A DNA stretch of 64,000 nucleotides from Micromonospora sp. FIMYZ51 (lineage in GTDB: Bacteria > Actinomycetota > Actinomycetes > Mycobacteriales > Micromonosporaceae): NCBI RefSeq assembly GCF_038246755.1, contig NZ_CP134706.1, positions 3,906,001-3,970,000 on the forward strand. The letters run 5' to 3'. Below are positions 8,991-17,537 of this stretch, piece by piece; position 1 is the stretch's first letter; each line of letters begins with the position of its first letter. The notes under the pieces are model-generated. The model was not told the origin of the DNA, searched no databases, and was given only the letters and a program-made list of their open reading frames with translations. A program made the translations under genes and the position numbers.

Positions 8991-10032
8991 GCACCAGGCC
9001 GGCGCAGCGTGAATCCGGCACGCCGACCGGGCGGCGGGGCATCATCCAGTTCAGCGCCGCGTCCTCCACCGGCCAGCCCGCCACCACCACCCGGCTGGCC
9101 GGCGGCCGGGTGTCGTTCGGGCAGAGCACCTGGCCCCGCACCTCGTCGTTGATCAGGAAACGGATCTCACCGGTACGGTCCAGCACGATTGTCATCCGGT
9201 CGGTCACCGTCACCGCCTCACCCAGGACCACCTCTCGGGTGACCGGATCACCGACCTCGACGGCCACCGCGGGCAGCAGCGGCACCCGCAGGAAAACCAC
9301 TCCCGTCAGCACCGGCAGCAGCGCACCGACCGTGTAGGTGAGGGTGCGGGTCAGTGCCGGGGCGGCCCGCGCCGGCACCGGCCCGGTCAGCACCAGCGCG
9401 CCGGCCGGCGGAAGCGCCAGCAGCGCAGCGGTGGCCAACTCGCCGTGCCGCAGCGCCGCCCCGATGGCCGGGCCGAGCCAGGCGTAGCAGGCGGCGGCCA
9501 CCACCACCGGCAGGACCAGACCGGTGGCGACAAGCGTCCGGGGCCGGTCCGGGAACCGGTTGCGTGCCCGCAGGGCGACCAGCCACACCAACAGCATCAC
9601 CAGCGCCGGCAGGAACCGCAGCTGCCAGGTGAGCGCGGCCAGCGCGCCGGTCACCACCAGCACCCAGTCCGGCGTACGGGAGCTGGCGTACGCCACAAGC
9701 GACCGCTCCGGATCGAACCGGTCCGGAGCGCTCACCTGCAACAGCTCGCCGAGCACGGCGAGCACCAGCACGACCAGCGGCGCAGCCCAGACCAGGGCGA
9801 TGAGCAGCGCACTGAGCAGCCCCAACGGGCTGACGTACTGCACCAGCAGCAGCATCGTCGACATGTCCTGCCGGCTGAGCCGCCACAGCCGCAGCACCAG
9901 CAGCAGCACCGGGAAGGCGGGCAGCAGGGTCAGCAGCCACTGCTGCGCCTGACGCGCACCCGAGCGACGCCGGTTGCCGGGGCCGGGCGTGGTCGATGCG
10001 GGGTTGGCAGTGCGAACCTCTCCCACGGCCAC
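8977..10032 (-). CDS. Multi-pass membrane protein of unknown function
   Basis: 351 aa. GTG 10032 is chosen because GGAGG lies 7 nt upstream; this makes it overlap the preceding solute-binding gene by about 103 nt in another frame. About eight hydrophobic helices occupy residues 35-255 ([19 protein letters not shown] and others). A C-terminal soluble part of about 90 residues ends in a Cys-containing segment ([12 protein letters not shown] and DSRCAGLVP). No catalytic or transport motif is recognised. Overlap with the solute-binding gene suggests one transcript and perhaps a shared membrane role. Confidence 0.7.
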   Translation of the reverse strand: MAVGEVRTANPASTTPGPGNRRRSGARQAQQWLLTLLPAFPVLLLVLRLWRLSRQDMSTMLLLVQYVSPLGLLSALLIALVWAAPLVVLVLAVLGELLQVSAPDRFDPERSLVAYASSRTPDWVLVVTGALAALTWQLRFLPALVMLLVWLVALRARNRFPDRPRTLVATGLVLPVVVAAACYAWLGPAIGAALRHGELATAALLALPPAGALVLTGPVPARAAPALTRTLTYTVGALLPVLTGVVFLRVPLLPAVAVEVGDPVTREVVLGEAVTVTDRMTIVLDRTGEIRFLINDEVRGQVLCPNDTRPPASRVVVAGWPVEDAALNWMMPRRPVGVPDSRCAGLVPIAP

Positions 10033-11048
10033 TGCCGCACCTCCACTCTGTCCTCCAGCCCGGGTTCCGGTTGCCGGTCGACCGCGACCTGCTGCGGATT
10101 GTTGTACTGCTGCTCGGACCTGAGGTACCGGTCGAAGGCAGCCCGCCACCGATCCCCGTCGGGGCCGTCCGCCGACTCCTGAAGCGAGAGGTTCACCAGG
10201 TCACGCAAAGCCCGGTTCGGGCCGGTGTTCACGCCGTACAGCTCCGAGCTGTCCGCGCCGATGTCCCAGTGGCGCAGCTTCTTGACCCGCTCCAGCTTGT
10301 TCCTCGGCGGCAGCTCGCCGGCCGGTCGCGGGCCCACGAAACCGGCCAGGATCGCCGCGTCGGTGGTGACCGCGTCGACCTTGCCGTCGTGCAGCTCCTG
10401 AACGCACTGGCTGATCCGGTTGCGGCCGTGCGCCACCGCATCCAGCTGTTCCAGGTTCTGTTCCGAGGTCGACGTGGCGAGGGTGCAGACCCGCTTCCCG
10501 GCGAGGTCGCGCAGGCTGGTCACCTCCCCGTCGTACGAGTCCAGGGTGATCACCGACTGTTCGGTCTCCAGGTACGGCGCGGAGAAGATCACGCCCTGCT
10601 GCCGGCGCTGTTCGGTGATGCTGTACGAGGCGACCACCAGGTCGACCGTGACGAAGCTGCCGTCGGCGGTGCGGGCCTGCCGGCGGGCACGGTCCTCGCT
10701 CTCGATGGCCAGGAACGTCACCCGCGGCGCGTCGAAGCCGAGATCCTCGGCGATCATGTACGCGATCTCGATGTCGAAGCCCTCGAACGCGCCGTTCTCC
10801 AGTTGCTGCGAGATCCCGGGCTGGTCGTCCTTGACGCCGATGTAGAGGGTCTGCTTGCCGGTCAGGCCGGCCCGCTCCCGCAACTGTTCCCGAGTGGGCG
10901 GGCCGACCGAGGCGACCACCCGGATCACCGCGACGACGACCACCACGAGCAACAGGAGCAGCGCGGCAAGGCGCAGCCGACGGCCCCGTGACGACCCGGC
11001 ACCGCCCCGCAGGGGCCGACCCGCGACAGTCTCGTCTGACTCGGTCAT
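9930..11048 (-). CDS. Membrane-anchored family 3 solute-binding protein (amino-acid/glutamate-type)
   Basis: 372 aa. A single membrane span follows an Arg-rich segment (RRLRLAALLLLLVVVVVAV, about residues 24-42); with no lipobox Cys it should stay anchored. The rest is the SBP_bac_3 fold: LYIGVKDDQPGISQ, FEGFDIEIAYMIAEDLGF, VDLVVASYSITEQRR, LAGKRVCTLATSTSEQNL and the DAVTTDAAILAGF hinge. It resembles glutamate-binding GluB-type proteins, yet no ABC permease or ATPase is adjacent. An in-frame GTG two codons earlier is an alternative start. The last 30 codons overlap the downstream membrane gene. Confidence 0.83.
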   Translation of the reverse strand: MTESDETVAGRPLRGGAGSSRGRRLRLAALLLLLVVVVVAVIRVVASVGPPTREQLRERAGLTGKQTLYIGVKDDQPGISQQLENGAFEGFDIEIAYMIAEDLGFDAPRVTFLAIESEDRARRQARTADGSFVTVDLVVASYSITEQRRQQGVIFSAPYLETEQSVITLDSYDGEVTSLRDLAGKRVCTLATSTSEQNLEQLDAVAHGRNRISQCVQELHDGKVDAVTTDAAILAGFVGPRPAGELPPRNKLERVKKLRHWDIGADSSELYGVNTGPNRALRDLVNLSLQESADGPDGDRWRAAFDRYLRSEQQYNNPQQVAVDRQPEPGLEDRVEVRQWPWERFALPTPHRPRPAPATGVARVRVRRSSGC

Positions 11049-11196
11049 CGTCACCCCCGTACGCCACGAGCCTCCACTGTGGTTCCCACAACCAGACTAT
11101 TGTGGGGGGCCAGGAGCAGGTGGTGACCCACAGTTACCCAAGTGTGACCGACCCACGGGGTAGGGAACACCCCGCCGGATCACGACTCCGGCCGGC

Positions 11197-11280
11197 GCCT
11201 CTTCCAGGCCGTTGCCGGGCCGGCGCCTCTTCCAGGCCGTTGCCGGGCCGACGCCTCTTCCAGGCCGTTGCCGGGCCGAC
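11197..11280. repeat. Three tandem copies of a 28-bp repeat
   Basis: Units at 11197-11224, 11225-11252 and 11253-11280 each begin GCCTCTTCCAGGCCGTTGCC and differ at one base. They lie in the 250-bp gap between the solute-binding protein start and the antitoxin-like gene end. No ORF or RNA was recognised in this gap. Confidence 0.9.
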
Positions 11281-11300
11281 GTCCCCGGTTGGGGGCCGGG

Positions 11301-11708
11301 TCAGCGGGCGAGCAGGTGCGCGTGGGCCGCGCGCAGCCGGGTGAGCGCCGGATCGCCGCCCGCCCGCCGGTCCAGTTCAGCCCATGCCTCGGCCAGTGCC
11401 GCGCTGAGCGTCCGCAACTCGGCGGCATGACGGCGGGCGCTCTGCTCCCGCTGGGCCTCGAGTCGCCGGGCCCAGCCGGCGGTGACCTCGGCGAGCCGCT
11501 CCGCGTCGGCGCGGGCCTGGGCAGCGGTGCCGGCAGCGTCCGCCGGCACGATCGCGGCGACCGGACGCGGATCGCCGTCGCGGGTGATCACGGTGACGGT
11601 GTCGGTCAGCTCCGCCATCGCGACGAGCTGACTCAGCCTGGTGCGCGCCTCGCGCAGGGGCAACGAGCGCCGGGGGGCGTTTCGTGGAGTTAGGGCGGGG
11701 ACAGCCAT
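11301..11708 (-). CDS. Phd/YefM-like (prevent-host-death family) antitoxin-domain protein, solitary
   Basis: 135 aa. ATG 11708 gives MAVPALTPRNAPRRSLPLRE; the open frame runs further upstream but only as antisense of the MHYT gene. The first 70 residues match the Phd/YefM fold: LREARTRLSQLVAMAELTDT followed by VTVITRDGDPRPVAAIVPAD, the DNA-binding dimer part. The other half is a charged Ala/Glu/Arg helix with coiled-coil character. In a toxin-antitoxin pair the toxin gene would be next to it, but no PIN, Fic or RelE-type ORF is adjacent, so it may be an orphan regulator. Confidence 0.72.
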   Translation of the reverse strand: MAVPALTPRNAPRRSLPLREARTRLSQLVAMAELTDTVTVITRDGDPRPVAAIVPADAAGTAAQARADAERLAEVTAGWARRLEAQREQSARRHAAELRTLSAALAEAWAELDRRAGGDPALTRLRAAHAHLLAR

Positions 11709-11791
11709 GGATGCATTCTCGGTACCGGGTACGACACTTTCCGCGACCGTCCACCCGGGAAGGTGCCCGCGCGCGGTGGAGGTGCCGCCGG

Positions 11792-12676
11792 TCAGCGCAG
11801 CGGACGGTCCCGACGGGACGGGAACTGAGCGCCGGGCCGGGCCAGCGTGGACCGGGCCCGCAGCCCGACCGGGTCCGGCTCGGGAGCCGCCTCGGGCGGG
11901 TCGGCCGCCGGCGCCCGCCGGGCGTGCAGGTAGGCCGCGGCGGCGCGGTCCTCGTCGGTCGGCGCGGCGAGCAACGCGTAGACCAGCCCGACCACCCCGA
12001 AGATCACCAGCAGGATGATGGGAATCAGCAGCGAGCCCACCTCCGCACCGGACACCTCGCCGCCCCGCTCGTGCAGGTGCACCGAGATGGCACTCATCCC
12101 GGTGAAGTGCATGCCGTTGACCGCCACCCCCATCACCAGCGCCGAGACGAAGATCGCCGCCCCACGGCGTACGGTCACCGCCAGCCAGAGCGCGACGGTG
12201 GCCGCCACCACCGCGATCAGCACGGAGAGCGCGACCCGGAGTTCGTCGTAGCTGAGCCGGCCGTCCAACCGCATCGCGGCCATGCCGGTGTAGTGCATCG
12301 CCGCCACGCCACTGCCGGCGAAGATGCCACCGGCGAGGATGCGGACCACCGACAGCCGACCGGTACCCACGATCGCCAGCCCGATGCCGACCGCCACGAC
12401 CGCGATCAGCGCGCTGGCCACGGTGATCGGCACGTCGTACCTGATCCGTGCGCCGGTGACGGCGAAGCCCAGCATCGCCAGGAAGTGCATGGTCCAGATC
12501 GCGGTGCCGCCGAGCGCCCAGGCCGCCAACGTGCCCCACCACAGTTTCTGACCGGTGCTGCCCGCGTCCCGGATCCGGGTGGCACAGACCAGCCCGAGGA
12601 TGGCACCGAGCACCGACAGCGCGTAACTGAGCGCGGGTGTGATCCACCCGTACTCGAAATGATTGATCTCCGCCAT
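11792..12676 (-). CDS. MHYT-domain integral membrane sensor protein
   Basis: 294 aa, ATG with GGGGGGAG just upstream. Seven hydrophobic helices contain three MHYT-type motifs: MHFLAM (about residue 63), MHYTGM (about 126) and MHFTGM (about 189). These are proposed to bind copper and sense oxygen, CO or NO. There is no attached GGDEF, EAL or kinase domain, only a Pro/Ala/Arg-rich cytoplasmic tail of about 65 residues. Stand-alone MHYT proteins occur in actinobacteria, and the output partner is unknown. The upstream 98 bp before helY shows no recognisable gene. Confidence 0.9.
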   Translation of the reverse strand: MAEINHFEYGWITPALSYALSVLGAILGLVCATRIRDAGSTGQKLWWGTLAAWALGGTAIWTMHFLAMLGFAVTGARIRYDVPITVASALIAVVAVGIGLAIVGTGRLSVVRILAGGIFAGSGVAAMHYTGMAAMRLDGRLSYDELRVALSVLIAVVAATVALWLAVTVRRGAAIFVSALVMGVAVNGMHFTGMSAISVHLHERGGEVSGAEVGSLLIPIILLVIFGVVGLVYALLAAPTDEDRAAAAYLHARRAPAADPPEAAPEPDPVGLRARSTLARPGAQFPSRRDRPLR

Positions 12677-12774
12677 GACGGCTCCCCCCAGAGCTGTTAC
12701 CGCCGTTTAGCCATCCGCCGTCACATGATCCAGCAGTGTTTAACCAGGCACAATAGCCTTACGGAGGAAACAAC

Positions 12775-15555
12775 TCAGGCCGGCGAGTGATAGGCGAGCA
12801 CACCCCGATTCACCGCGCCGATCGCCTGGCGGGCGGTGGCCCGCAGTTCGGTGGACGCGCCGCCCGAGTCGGCCAACTGGCCGAGCAGATCCACCACCTG
12901 CCGGGCCCACCGGACGAAGTCCCCGGCCGGCATCTCGCCGTCCAGCTCGTGCCCGCTGGACAACACCTTCGCCAACGCCTCGCCCCGGGCCCAGCGGTAG
13001 ATCGGCCAGGCGAAGCCGAGGTCCGGTTCGCGGGTGACGGCCAGTCCTCGGGACGCCTCGTCGGCCTCGATGTCGCCCCACAGCTTCAGCGTCGCGTCGA
13101 CCGCCTCGGCCACCGCGCCGCGCGGCAGCGACGCCCGCTCGTCGACGTCGCGGCGCGCCTCGAAGACCACCACCGAGACGGCCGCGGCCAACTCGGCCGG
13201 GGACAATCCGTCCCAGACGCCCCGGCGCAGGCATTCCGCGACCAGCAGGTCGGCCTCCGTCCAGATCCGCCCGAGCATTCGTCCGGCGTCGGTCACCGCG
13301 CCCTCGGCGGTGAGGTAACCACGGGCGGTGAGCAGCGCCACGATCCGGTCGAAGGTCCGCGCCAGCGACCCCGTCCGCCCGGACACCCGCTGGCGCAGTT
13401 CCTCGGTGTCGCGCTCCAGCCGGCGGCGGCGCTCCGCCCACCGGGCGTGTTCCTCCCGCTCCGGGCAGGCGTGGCACGGGTGCCGCCGCAACTCGGCGCG
13501 CAGCTGGGTGAGCTGGTGGTCCTCCCCCGCCTGCCGGCCCCGGGCGCCCCGGCGGCTGTGCCGATCCAGCCCGGTGCCGCTGACCTGCGCCGCCAGGTCG
13601 CGGCGGGCGGCCGGGTTACGGGGGTTGAAGTGCTTCGGTACCCGGATGCGGGTCAGCACCTCGGCCGGGGCGGTGAAATCGCCCGGGCTGATCCGCCCGG
13701 CCCAACGGTCCTGGGTCAGCACCAGCGGACGGGGCTCGCTGAAGCCGCCGGCCGCGGGGTCGAGCACCACGGCCAGCCCGGCCCGACGCCCGGACGGCAC
13801 CCGGATCACGTCGCCCACGCGCAGTCGTTCCAGCGACGCCACCGCCGCCGCCCGGCGCTGGCTCTGCCCCTGCCGGGCGAGCGCCCGCTCCCGGTCGGCG
13901 ATGGCCACCCGCAGCGCGAAGTACTCGTCGAAGTCGCCGTGGTGGCAGTCCGCCTCTGCGGCGTACGCCTCGATGGTCTCGGTGTTGCGCTGCACCTGCC
14001 GGGCCAGGCCGACCACCGACCGGTCCGCCTGGAACTGCGCGAACGAGGACTCCAGCAGCTCCCGGGCCGGTTCCGCGCCGACGCTGCCGACCAGGTTCAC
14101 CGCCATGTTGTACGACGGCCGGAAGCTCGAGCGCAGCGGATACGTACGGGTGGAGGCGAGACCGGCCACGTGCCGGGGATCGGTCTCCGGGGACCACACC
14201 ACCACGGCGTGCCCCTCGACGTCGATGCCTCGGCGCCCGGCCCGGCCGGTGAGCTGGGTGTACTCCCCCGGTGTCAGGTCGACGTGCGCCTCGCCGTTGT
14301 ACTTGACCAGGCGTTCCAGCACCACGCAACGGGCCGGCATGTTGATGCCCAGGGCGAGGGTCTCGGTGGCGAAGACCGCCTTGACCAGCCCACGGACGAA
14401 CAACTCCTCGACGACCTCCTTGAAGGCCGGCAGCATTCCGGCGTGGTGCGCGGCCAGGCCACGCTCCAGCCCGTCGAGCCATTCCCAGTAGCCCAGCACC
14501 GAGAGGTCCTCGCCGGGGATGGCGGTCACCCGGGACTCCACCACCCGACGGATCTCCGTACGCTCCTCCGGCGAGGTCAACCGCAGCCCGGCCGTTAGGC
14601 ACTGCTGCACCGCCGCGTCACAACCGGCCCGGCTGAAGATGAACAGGATCGCCGGCAGCAGCCCTTCGCGGTCCAGCCGGTCGACGATGTCCGGCCGGGC
14701 CGGCCCACGCCAGCGCGGCCCTCGGCGTCCGCCACCCCACCCTGCGGCACGTCCCTCGCCCAGGTCGAGACGGCGCATCGTCTCCCGTGTGTAGCGCAGC
14801 AACTCCGGATGCACGTCGTGCTTGCGTGCGGCGGCGGCGTCGTGGAACAGGTCGAACATCCGCTTGCCGACCAGCATGTGCTGCCACAGCGGCACCGGCC
14901 GATGTTCGCTGACCACCACGGTGGTCTCGCCGCGTACCGTGATCAGCCAGTCGGCGAACTCCTCGGCGTTGGAGACCGTCGCCGACAGCGACACCAGGGT
15001 GACCGAGGCCGGCAGGTGGATGATGACCTCCTCCCACACCCCGCCCCGGAACCGGTCGGCCAGGTAGTGCACCTCGTCCATCACCACGTACGCCAGGCCC
15101 TCCAGGGTGGCCGAGCCGGCGTAGAGCATGTTGCGCAGCACCTCGGTGGTCATCACCACCACCGGGGCGTCGCCGTTGATGGCGTTGTCGCCGGTGAGCA
15201 GCCCCACCTGGTCGGCACCGTAGCGGTCGACCAGGTCGTGGTACTTCTGGTTCGACAGCGCCTTGATCGGCGTGGTGTAGAAGCACTTGCGGCGGGCACC
15301 GTCGGCCGGCACCGGCCGCCCGGGTGCACCGCGCAGCGCCAGGTGTACGGCGAACTCACCGACCACGGTCTTACCCGCACCGGTCGGCGCGCACACCAGC
15401 ACGCCGCTGCCCCGCTCCAGGGCCTGACACGCCTCCCGTTGGAAGTCGTCGAGGTCGAACCCCAGGTCGGAGGTGAATTCTTCCAGGGCCGGAAACTGCG
15501 CGGCCTGGGCGGCCCGGCGGCGCGCCGCGGCATACCGCTCGGCGGGGCTCGACAT
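12775..15555 (-). CDS. helY: DEAD/DEAH-box RNA/DNA helicase, HelY/Ski2-like
   Basis: 926 aa. Walker A APTGAGKT (residues 56-63) and the DEVH box (160-163) define the first RecA-like domain. Motif III SLSATVSN and motif VI QLTGRAGRRGID (about 440) define the second. The C-terminal half matches the Ski2/Mtr4-like helical region (DSHCT). HelY proteins unwind nucleic acid with ATP; the physiological substrate in actinobacteria is uncertain. Its position next to the Tat and Paf genes in other actinobacteria supports the symbol; here lanthipeptide genes separate it from tatC. The start is supported by a -10 box 7 nt upstream. Confidence 0.93.
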   Translation of the reverse strand: MSSPAERYAAARRRAAQAAQFPALEEFTSDLGFDLDDFQREACQALERGSGVLVCAPTGAGKTVVGEFAVHLALRGAPGRPVPADGARRKCFYTTPIKALSNQKYHDLVDRYGADQVGLLTGDNAINGDAPVVVMTTEVLRNMLYAGSATLEGLAYVVMDEVHYLADRFRGGVWEEVIIHLPASVTLVSLSATVSNAEEFADWLITVRGETTVVVSEHRPVPLWQHMLVGKRMFDLFHDAAAARKHDVHPELLRYTRETMRRLDLGEGRAAGWGGGRRGPRWRGPARPDIVDRLDREGLLPAILFIFSRAGCDAAVQQCLTAGLRLTSPEERTEIRRVVESRVTAIPGEDLSVLGYWEWLDGLERGLAAHHAGMLPAFKEVVEELFVRGLVKAVFATETLALGINMPARCVVLERLVKYNGEAHVDLTPGEYTQLTGRAGRRGIDVEGHAVVVWSPETDPRHVAGLASTRTYPLRSSFRPSYNMAVNLVGSVGAEPARELLESSFAQFQADRSVVGLARQVQRNTETIEAYAAEADCHHGDFDEYFALRVAIADRERALARQGQSQRRAAAVASLERLRVGDVIRVPSGRRAGLAVVLDPAAGGFSEPRPLVLTQDRWAGRISPGDFTAPAEVLTRIRVPKHFNPRNPAARRDLAAQVSGTGLDRHSRRGARGRQAGEDHQLTQLRAELRRHPCHACPEREEHARWAERRRRLERDTEELRQRVSGRTGSLARTFDRIVALLTARGYLTAEGAVTDAGRMLGRIWTEADLLVAECLRRGVWDGLSPAELAAAVSVVVFEARRDVDERASLPRGAVAEAVDATLKLWGDIEADEASRGLAVTREPDLGFAWPIYRWARGEALAKVLSSGHELDGEMPAGDFVRWARQVVDLLGQLADSGGASTELRATARQAIGAVNRGVLAYHSPA

Positions 15556-15562
15556 GTCCTCA

Positions 15563-15568
15563 AGATTA
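15563..15568 (-). promoter_or_regulatory. -10 box TAATCT of leaderless helY
   Basis: On the minus strand TAATCT ends 7 nt before the helY ATG at 15555, implying leaderless transcription. Confidence 0.45.
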
Positions 15569-15628
15569 GTCCGTACGTCTGGCGGGCACCCGGCAAGGCC
15601 GACCGGCAGCCGGGTCGGCGTGGGTCGG

Positions 15629-15634
15629 TAGGGT
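15629..15634 (+). promoter_or_regulatory. -10 box TAGGGT of the HAD gene
   Basis: TAGGGT ends 7 nt before the GTG at 15642. It overlaps an earlier in-frame GTG (15633) and so excludes that as the start. Confidence 0.45.
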
Positions 15635-15641
15635 GCAGCAC

Positions 15642-16391
15642 GTGCCGGATCATGCCGAACCGACCGACCCCGTACGCGATGTCCAGCCGAGTCCGTCCCG
15701 CCGTGCGGTGGAGGCGGTCCTGCTCGACTTCCACGGCACGCTCGCCCAGGTGGAGGAGCCGCGCGAGTGGGTCATGGCCGCCGCGGCGACGTGTGGCGTG
15801 GAACTGGATCGGGTCCGGGCCACCGCGCTGGCCGACCGGCTGCTCACCGCGGGTCGGGCCGGCGGGCCGCTGCCGGCCCGGGTCCCTCCGCACCTGGCCG
15901 AGCTGTGGGCCGACCGGGATCTCTACGAGTACGCCCACCGGGGCGCGTACACCGGGTTGGCCGCCACGGTCGACACGGGCATCGACGGCTTCGCCGAAGC
16001 GCTCTACGAGCGGCTGCTGGTACCGCAGGGCTGGGTGCCGTATCCGGACACCGCGCCCACCCTTACCGCGCTGCGGGCGGCCGGCACACGGGTGGCGGTG
16101 GTCAGCAACATCGGCTTCGACATCCGCCCCCACTTTGCCGCCTGGGGCCTGGCCGACCTGGTCGACGCCTTCGTGCTCTCGTACGAGGTGGGCCGCTGCA
16201 AGCCGGACCCGGCGATCTTCTGGCGTGCCTGCGGCATGCTCGGCGTCGACCCGGAGCGCGCCCTCATGGTCGGCGACACCCCCGCCGACGCGGGAGCCGT
16301 GGCGGCCGGCTGCGCGGCGCTGGTGCTCCCGACCGCAGACGTCGGCCGCCCCAACGGCCTGGGCTCCATCCTCCCCCTGACCCGACCCTGA
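15642..16391 (+). CDS. HAD-superfamily hydrolase
   Basis: 249 aa. Motif I is DFHGTL (nucleophile Asp and acid Asp position replaced by His: D-F-H-G-T), motif II VVSNIG, motif III Lys in CKPDP and motif IV VGDTPADAG. The usual DxDGT second Asp is His here, so phosphatase chemistry may be altered; dehalogenase-like HADs also vary at this position. The cap is helical (about residues 30-120). The substrate cannot be read from sequence. It is convergent with the lipid kinase gene. Confidence 0.85.
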   Translation: MPDHAEPTDPVRDVQPSPSRRAVEAVLLDFHGTLAQVEEPREWVMAAAATCGVELDRVRATALADRLLTAGRAGGPLPARVPPHLAELWADRDLYEYAHRGAYTGLAATVDTGIDGFAEALYERLLVPQGWVPYPDTAPTLTALRAAGTRVAVVSNIGFDIRPHFAAWGLADLVDAFVLSYEVGRCKPDPAIFWRACGMLGVDPERALMVGDTPADAGAVAAGCAALVLPTADVGRPNGLGSILPLTRP

Positions 16392-16418
16392 CCACCGCGC
16401 CCCGGCGCGCTGTGGGTG

Positions 16419-17411
16419 TCAGCGCAGAAGGTGGAGGGCAGCGGGGATGGCGCTGACGGTCAGGGGTAGCGGCAGGCAGCGTTCGCCGTCGGCGTACGTG
16501 GTGATGCCGTGGGCGGCGATGGTGACGGTACGGGCCTGATAGGTCTGGACCAGCGGGTGGGTGACGTGGGTGCCGGCGTAGATGCGCGGCTTGACCCGGA
16601 TCAGGGTGCGGCGGGCGAACCGGCCACCGACCACCACGTCGAGCAGCCCGTCGGTCGGGTCGGCGGCTGGGCAGATCCGCATGCCACCGCCGTAGCTGGC
16701 CCCGTTGCCGACGGCCACCAGCACCGCGTCCACGTCGATCCGCTCACCGTCGAGGGTGAGGGTGTAGCGGCGCGGGCGTAGTCGGGCCAACTCCACCAGG
16801 ATCGCCAGGTCGTAGCGACGTGGGCCACGCGGCCAGCGCATCCGGTTGGCCCGTTCGTTGACGATCGCGTCGAATCCGGCCGCGAGCACCGCGCCGTACC
16901 ACCGGTGTCCGCCGTCAGCCGTGGTGATCCTGGCCAGGTCGACCGGGCGCGACCGGCCGTCCCGCAGTGCCGCCGCAATCGTGTCCACGGCGGCCAGCGG
17001 ATCGGCCGGGAAGCCGGTGTCGGCGGCGAAGTCGTTGCCGGTGCCCGCCGGCACCACGCCGAACGGCACCGGGGTGCCCGCCACCGCCTGGAGGGCGAGG
17101 TGCACGGTGCCGTCGCCACCCACCGCGACCAGCGCCGCCGCGCCGTCGGCCACCGCCTCGCGGCAGGCGGCCTCGGCTCGCCCTCGGCTGCGGGCGTCAA
17201 GCACCCGCAGCGGGCGTCCGCCCGCCGCCAGACGGTCCAGCACCTGGGGCAGCAGCCCACGGTGGCGCCCTCGTCCGGCGGTGGGGTTGGCCAGCACGGC
17301 GACCGGCCGATCGGCCGGCGCCGGGTGATCGTCTGCCGTCACGGCGTGCACCGTACCCGGCCCGGCTACCGCCGGCATACCGCCGTTGGAGATCCACCTG
17401 ACATTTGTCAC
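16419..17411 (-). CDS. Diacylglycerol/lipid kinase family protein
   Basis: 330 aa. The DAGK catalytic domain is clear: VAVLANPTAGRGRHRG, the nucleotide-binding GGDGTVHLALQ, and the GVVPAGTGNDFA loop. The C-terminal beta-sandwich has GNGASYGGGMRICPAADPTDG, the conserved metal and substrate region of YegS/DgkB-type kinases. It should phosphorylate diacylglycerol or a related lipid with ATP at the membrane. The first 30 residues precede the domain, so a later start is possible. It is divergent from the lanthipeptide operon. Confidence 0.9.
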   Translation of the reverse strand: MTNVRWISNGGMPAVAGPGTVHAVTADDHPAPADRPVAVLANPTAGRGRHRGLLPQVLDRLAAGGRPLRVLDARSRGRAEAACREAVADGAAALVAVGGDGTVHLALQAVAGTPVPFGVVPAGTGNDFAADTGFPADPLAAVDTIAAALRDGRSRPVDLARITTADGGHRWYGAVLAAGFDAIVNERANRMRWPRGPRRYDLAILVELARLRPRRYTLTLDGERIDVDAVLVAVGNGASYGGGMRICPAADPTDGLLDVVVGGRFARRTLIRVKPRIYAGTHVTHPLVQTYQARTVTIAAHGITTYADGERCLPLPLTVSAIPAALHLLR

Positions 17412-17537
17412 GGTCGATCATGCGGCACGCACCTCACCTCATGACTGATCGCACTGGATCCGCCATAGGCCGAATAGCCAAACTCATATCAGCCAGCAAG
17501 GCCGAGGGCTCAGCCGATCAGGGGAGGGGTGGTCACG

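Noticed and set aside
11197..11280. CRISPR array
   Set aside because: Copies are contiguous with no spacers, and no cas genes are present in the window.
8990..11300. tmRNA gene near smpB
   Set aside because: No alanine-acceptor ends or tag-coding frame recognised; it may be elsewhere in the genome.
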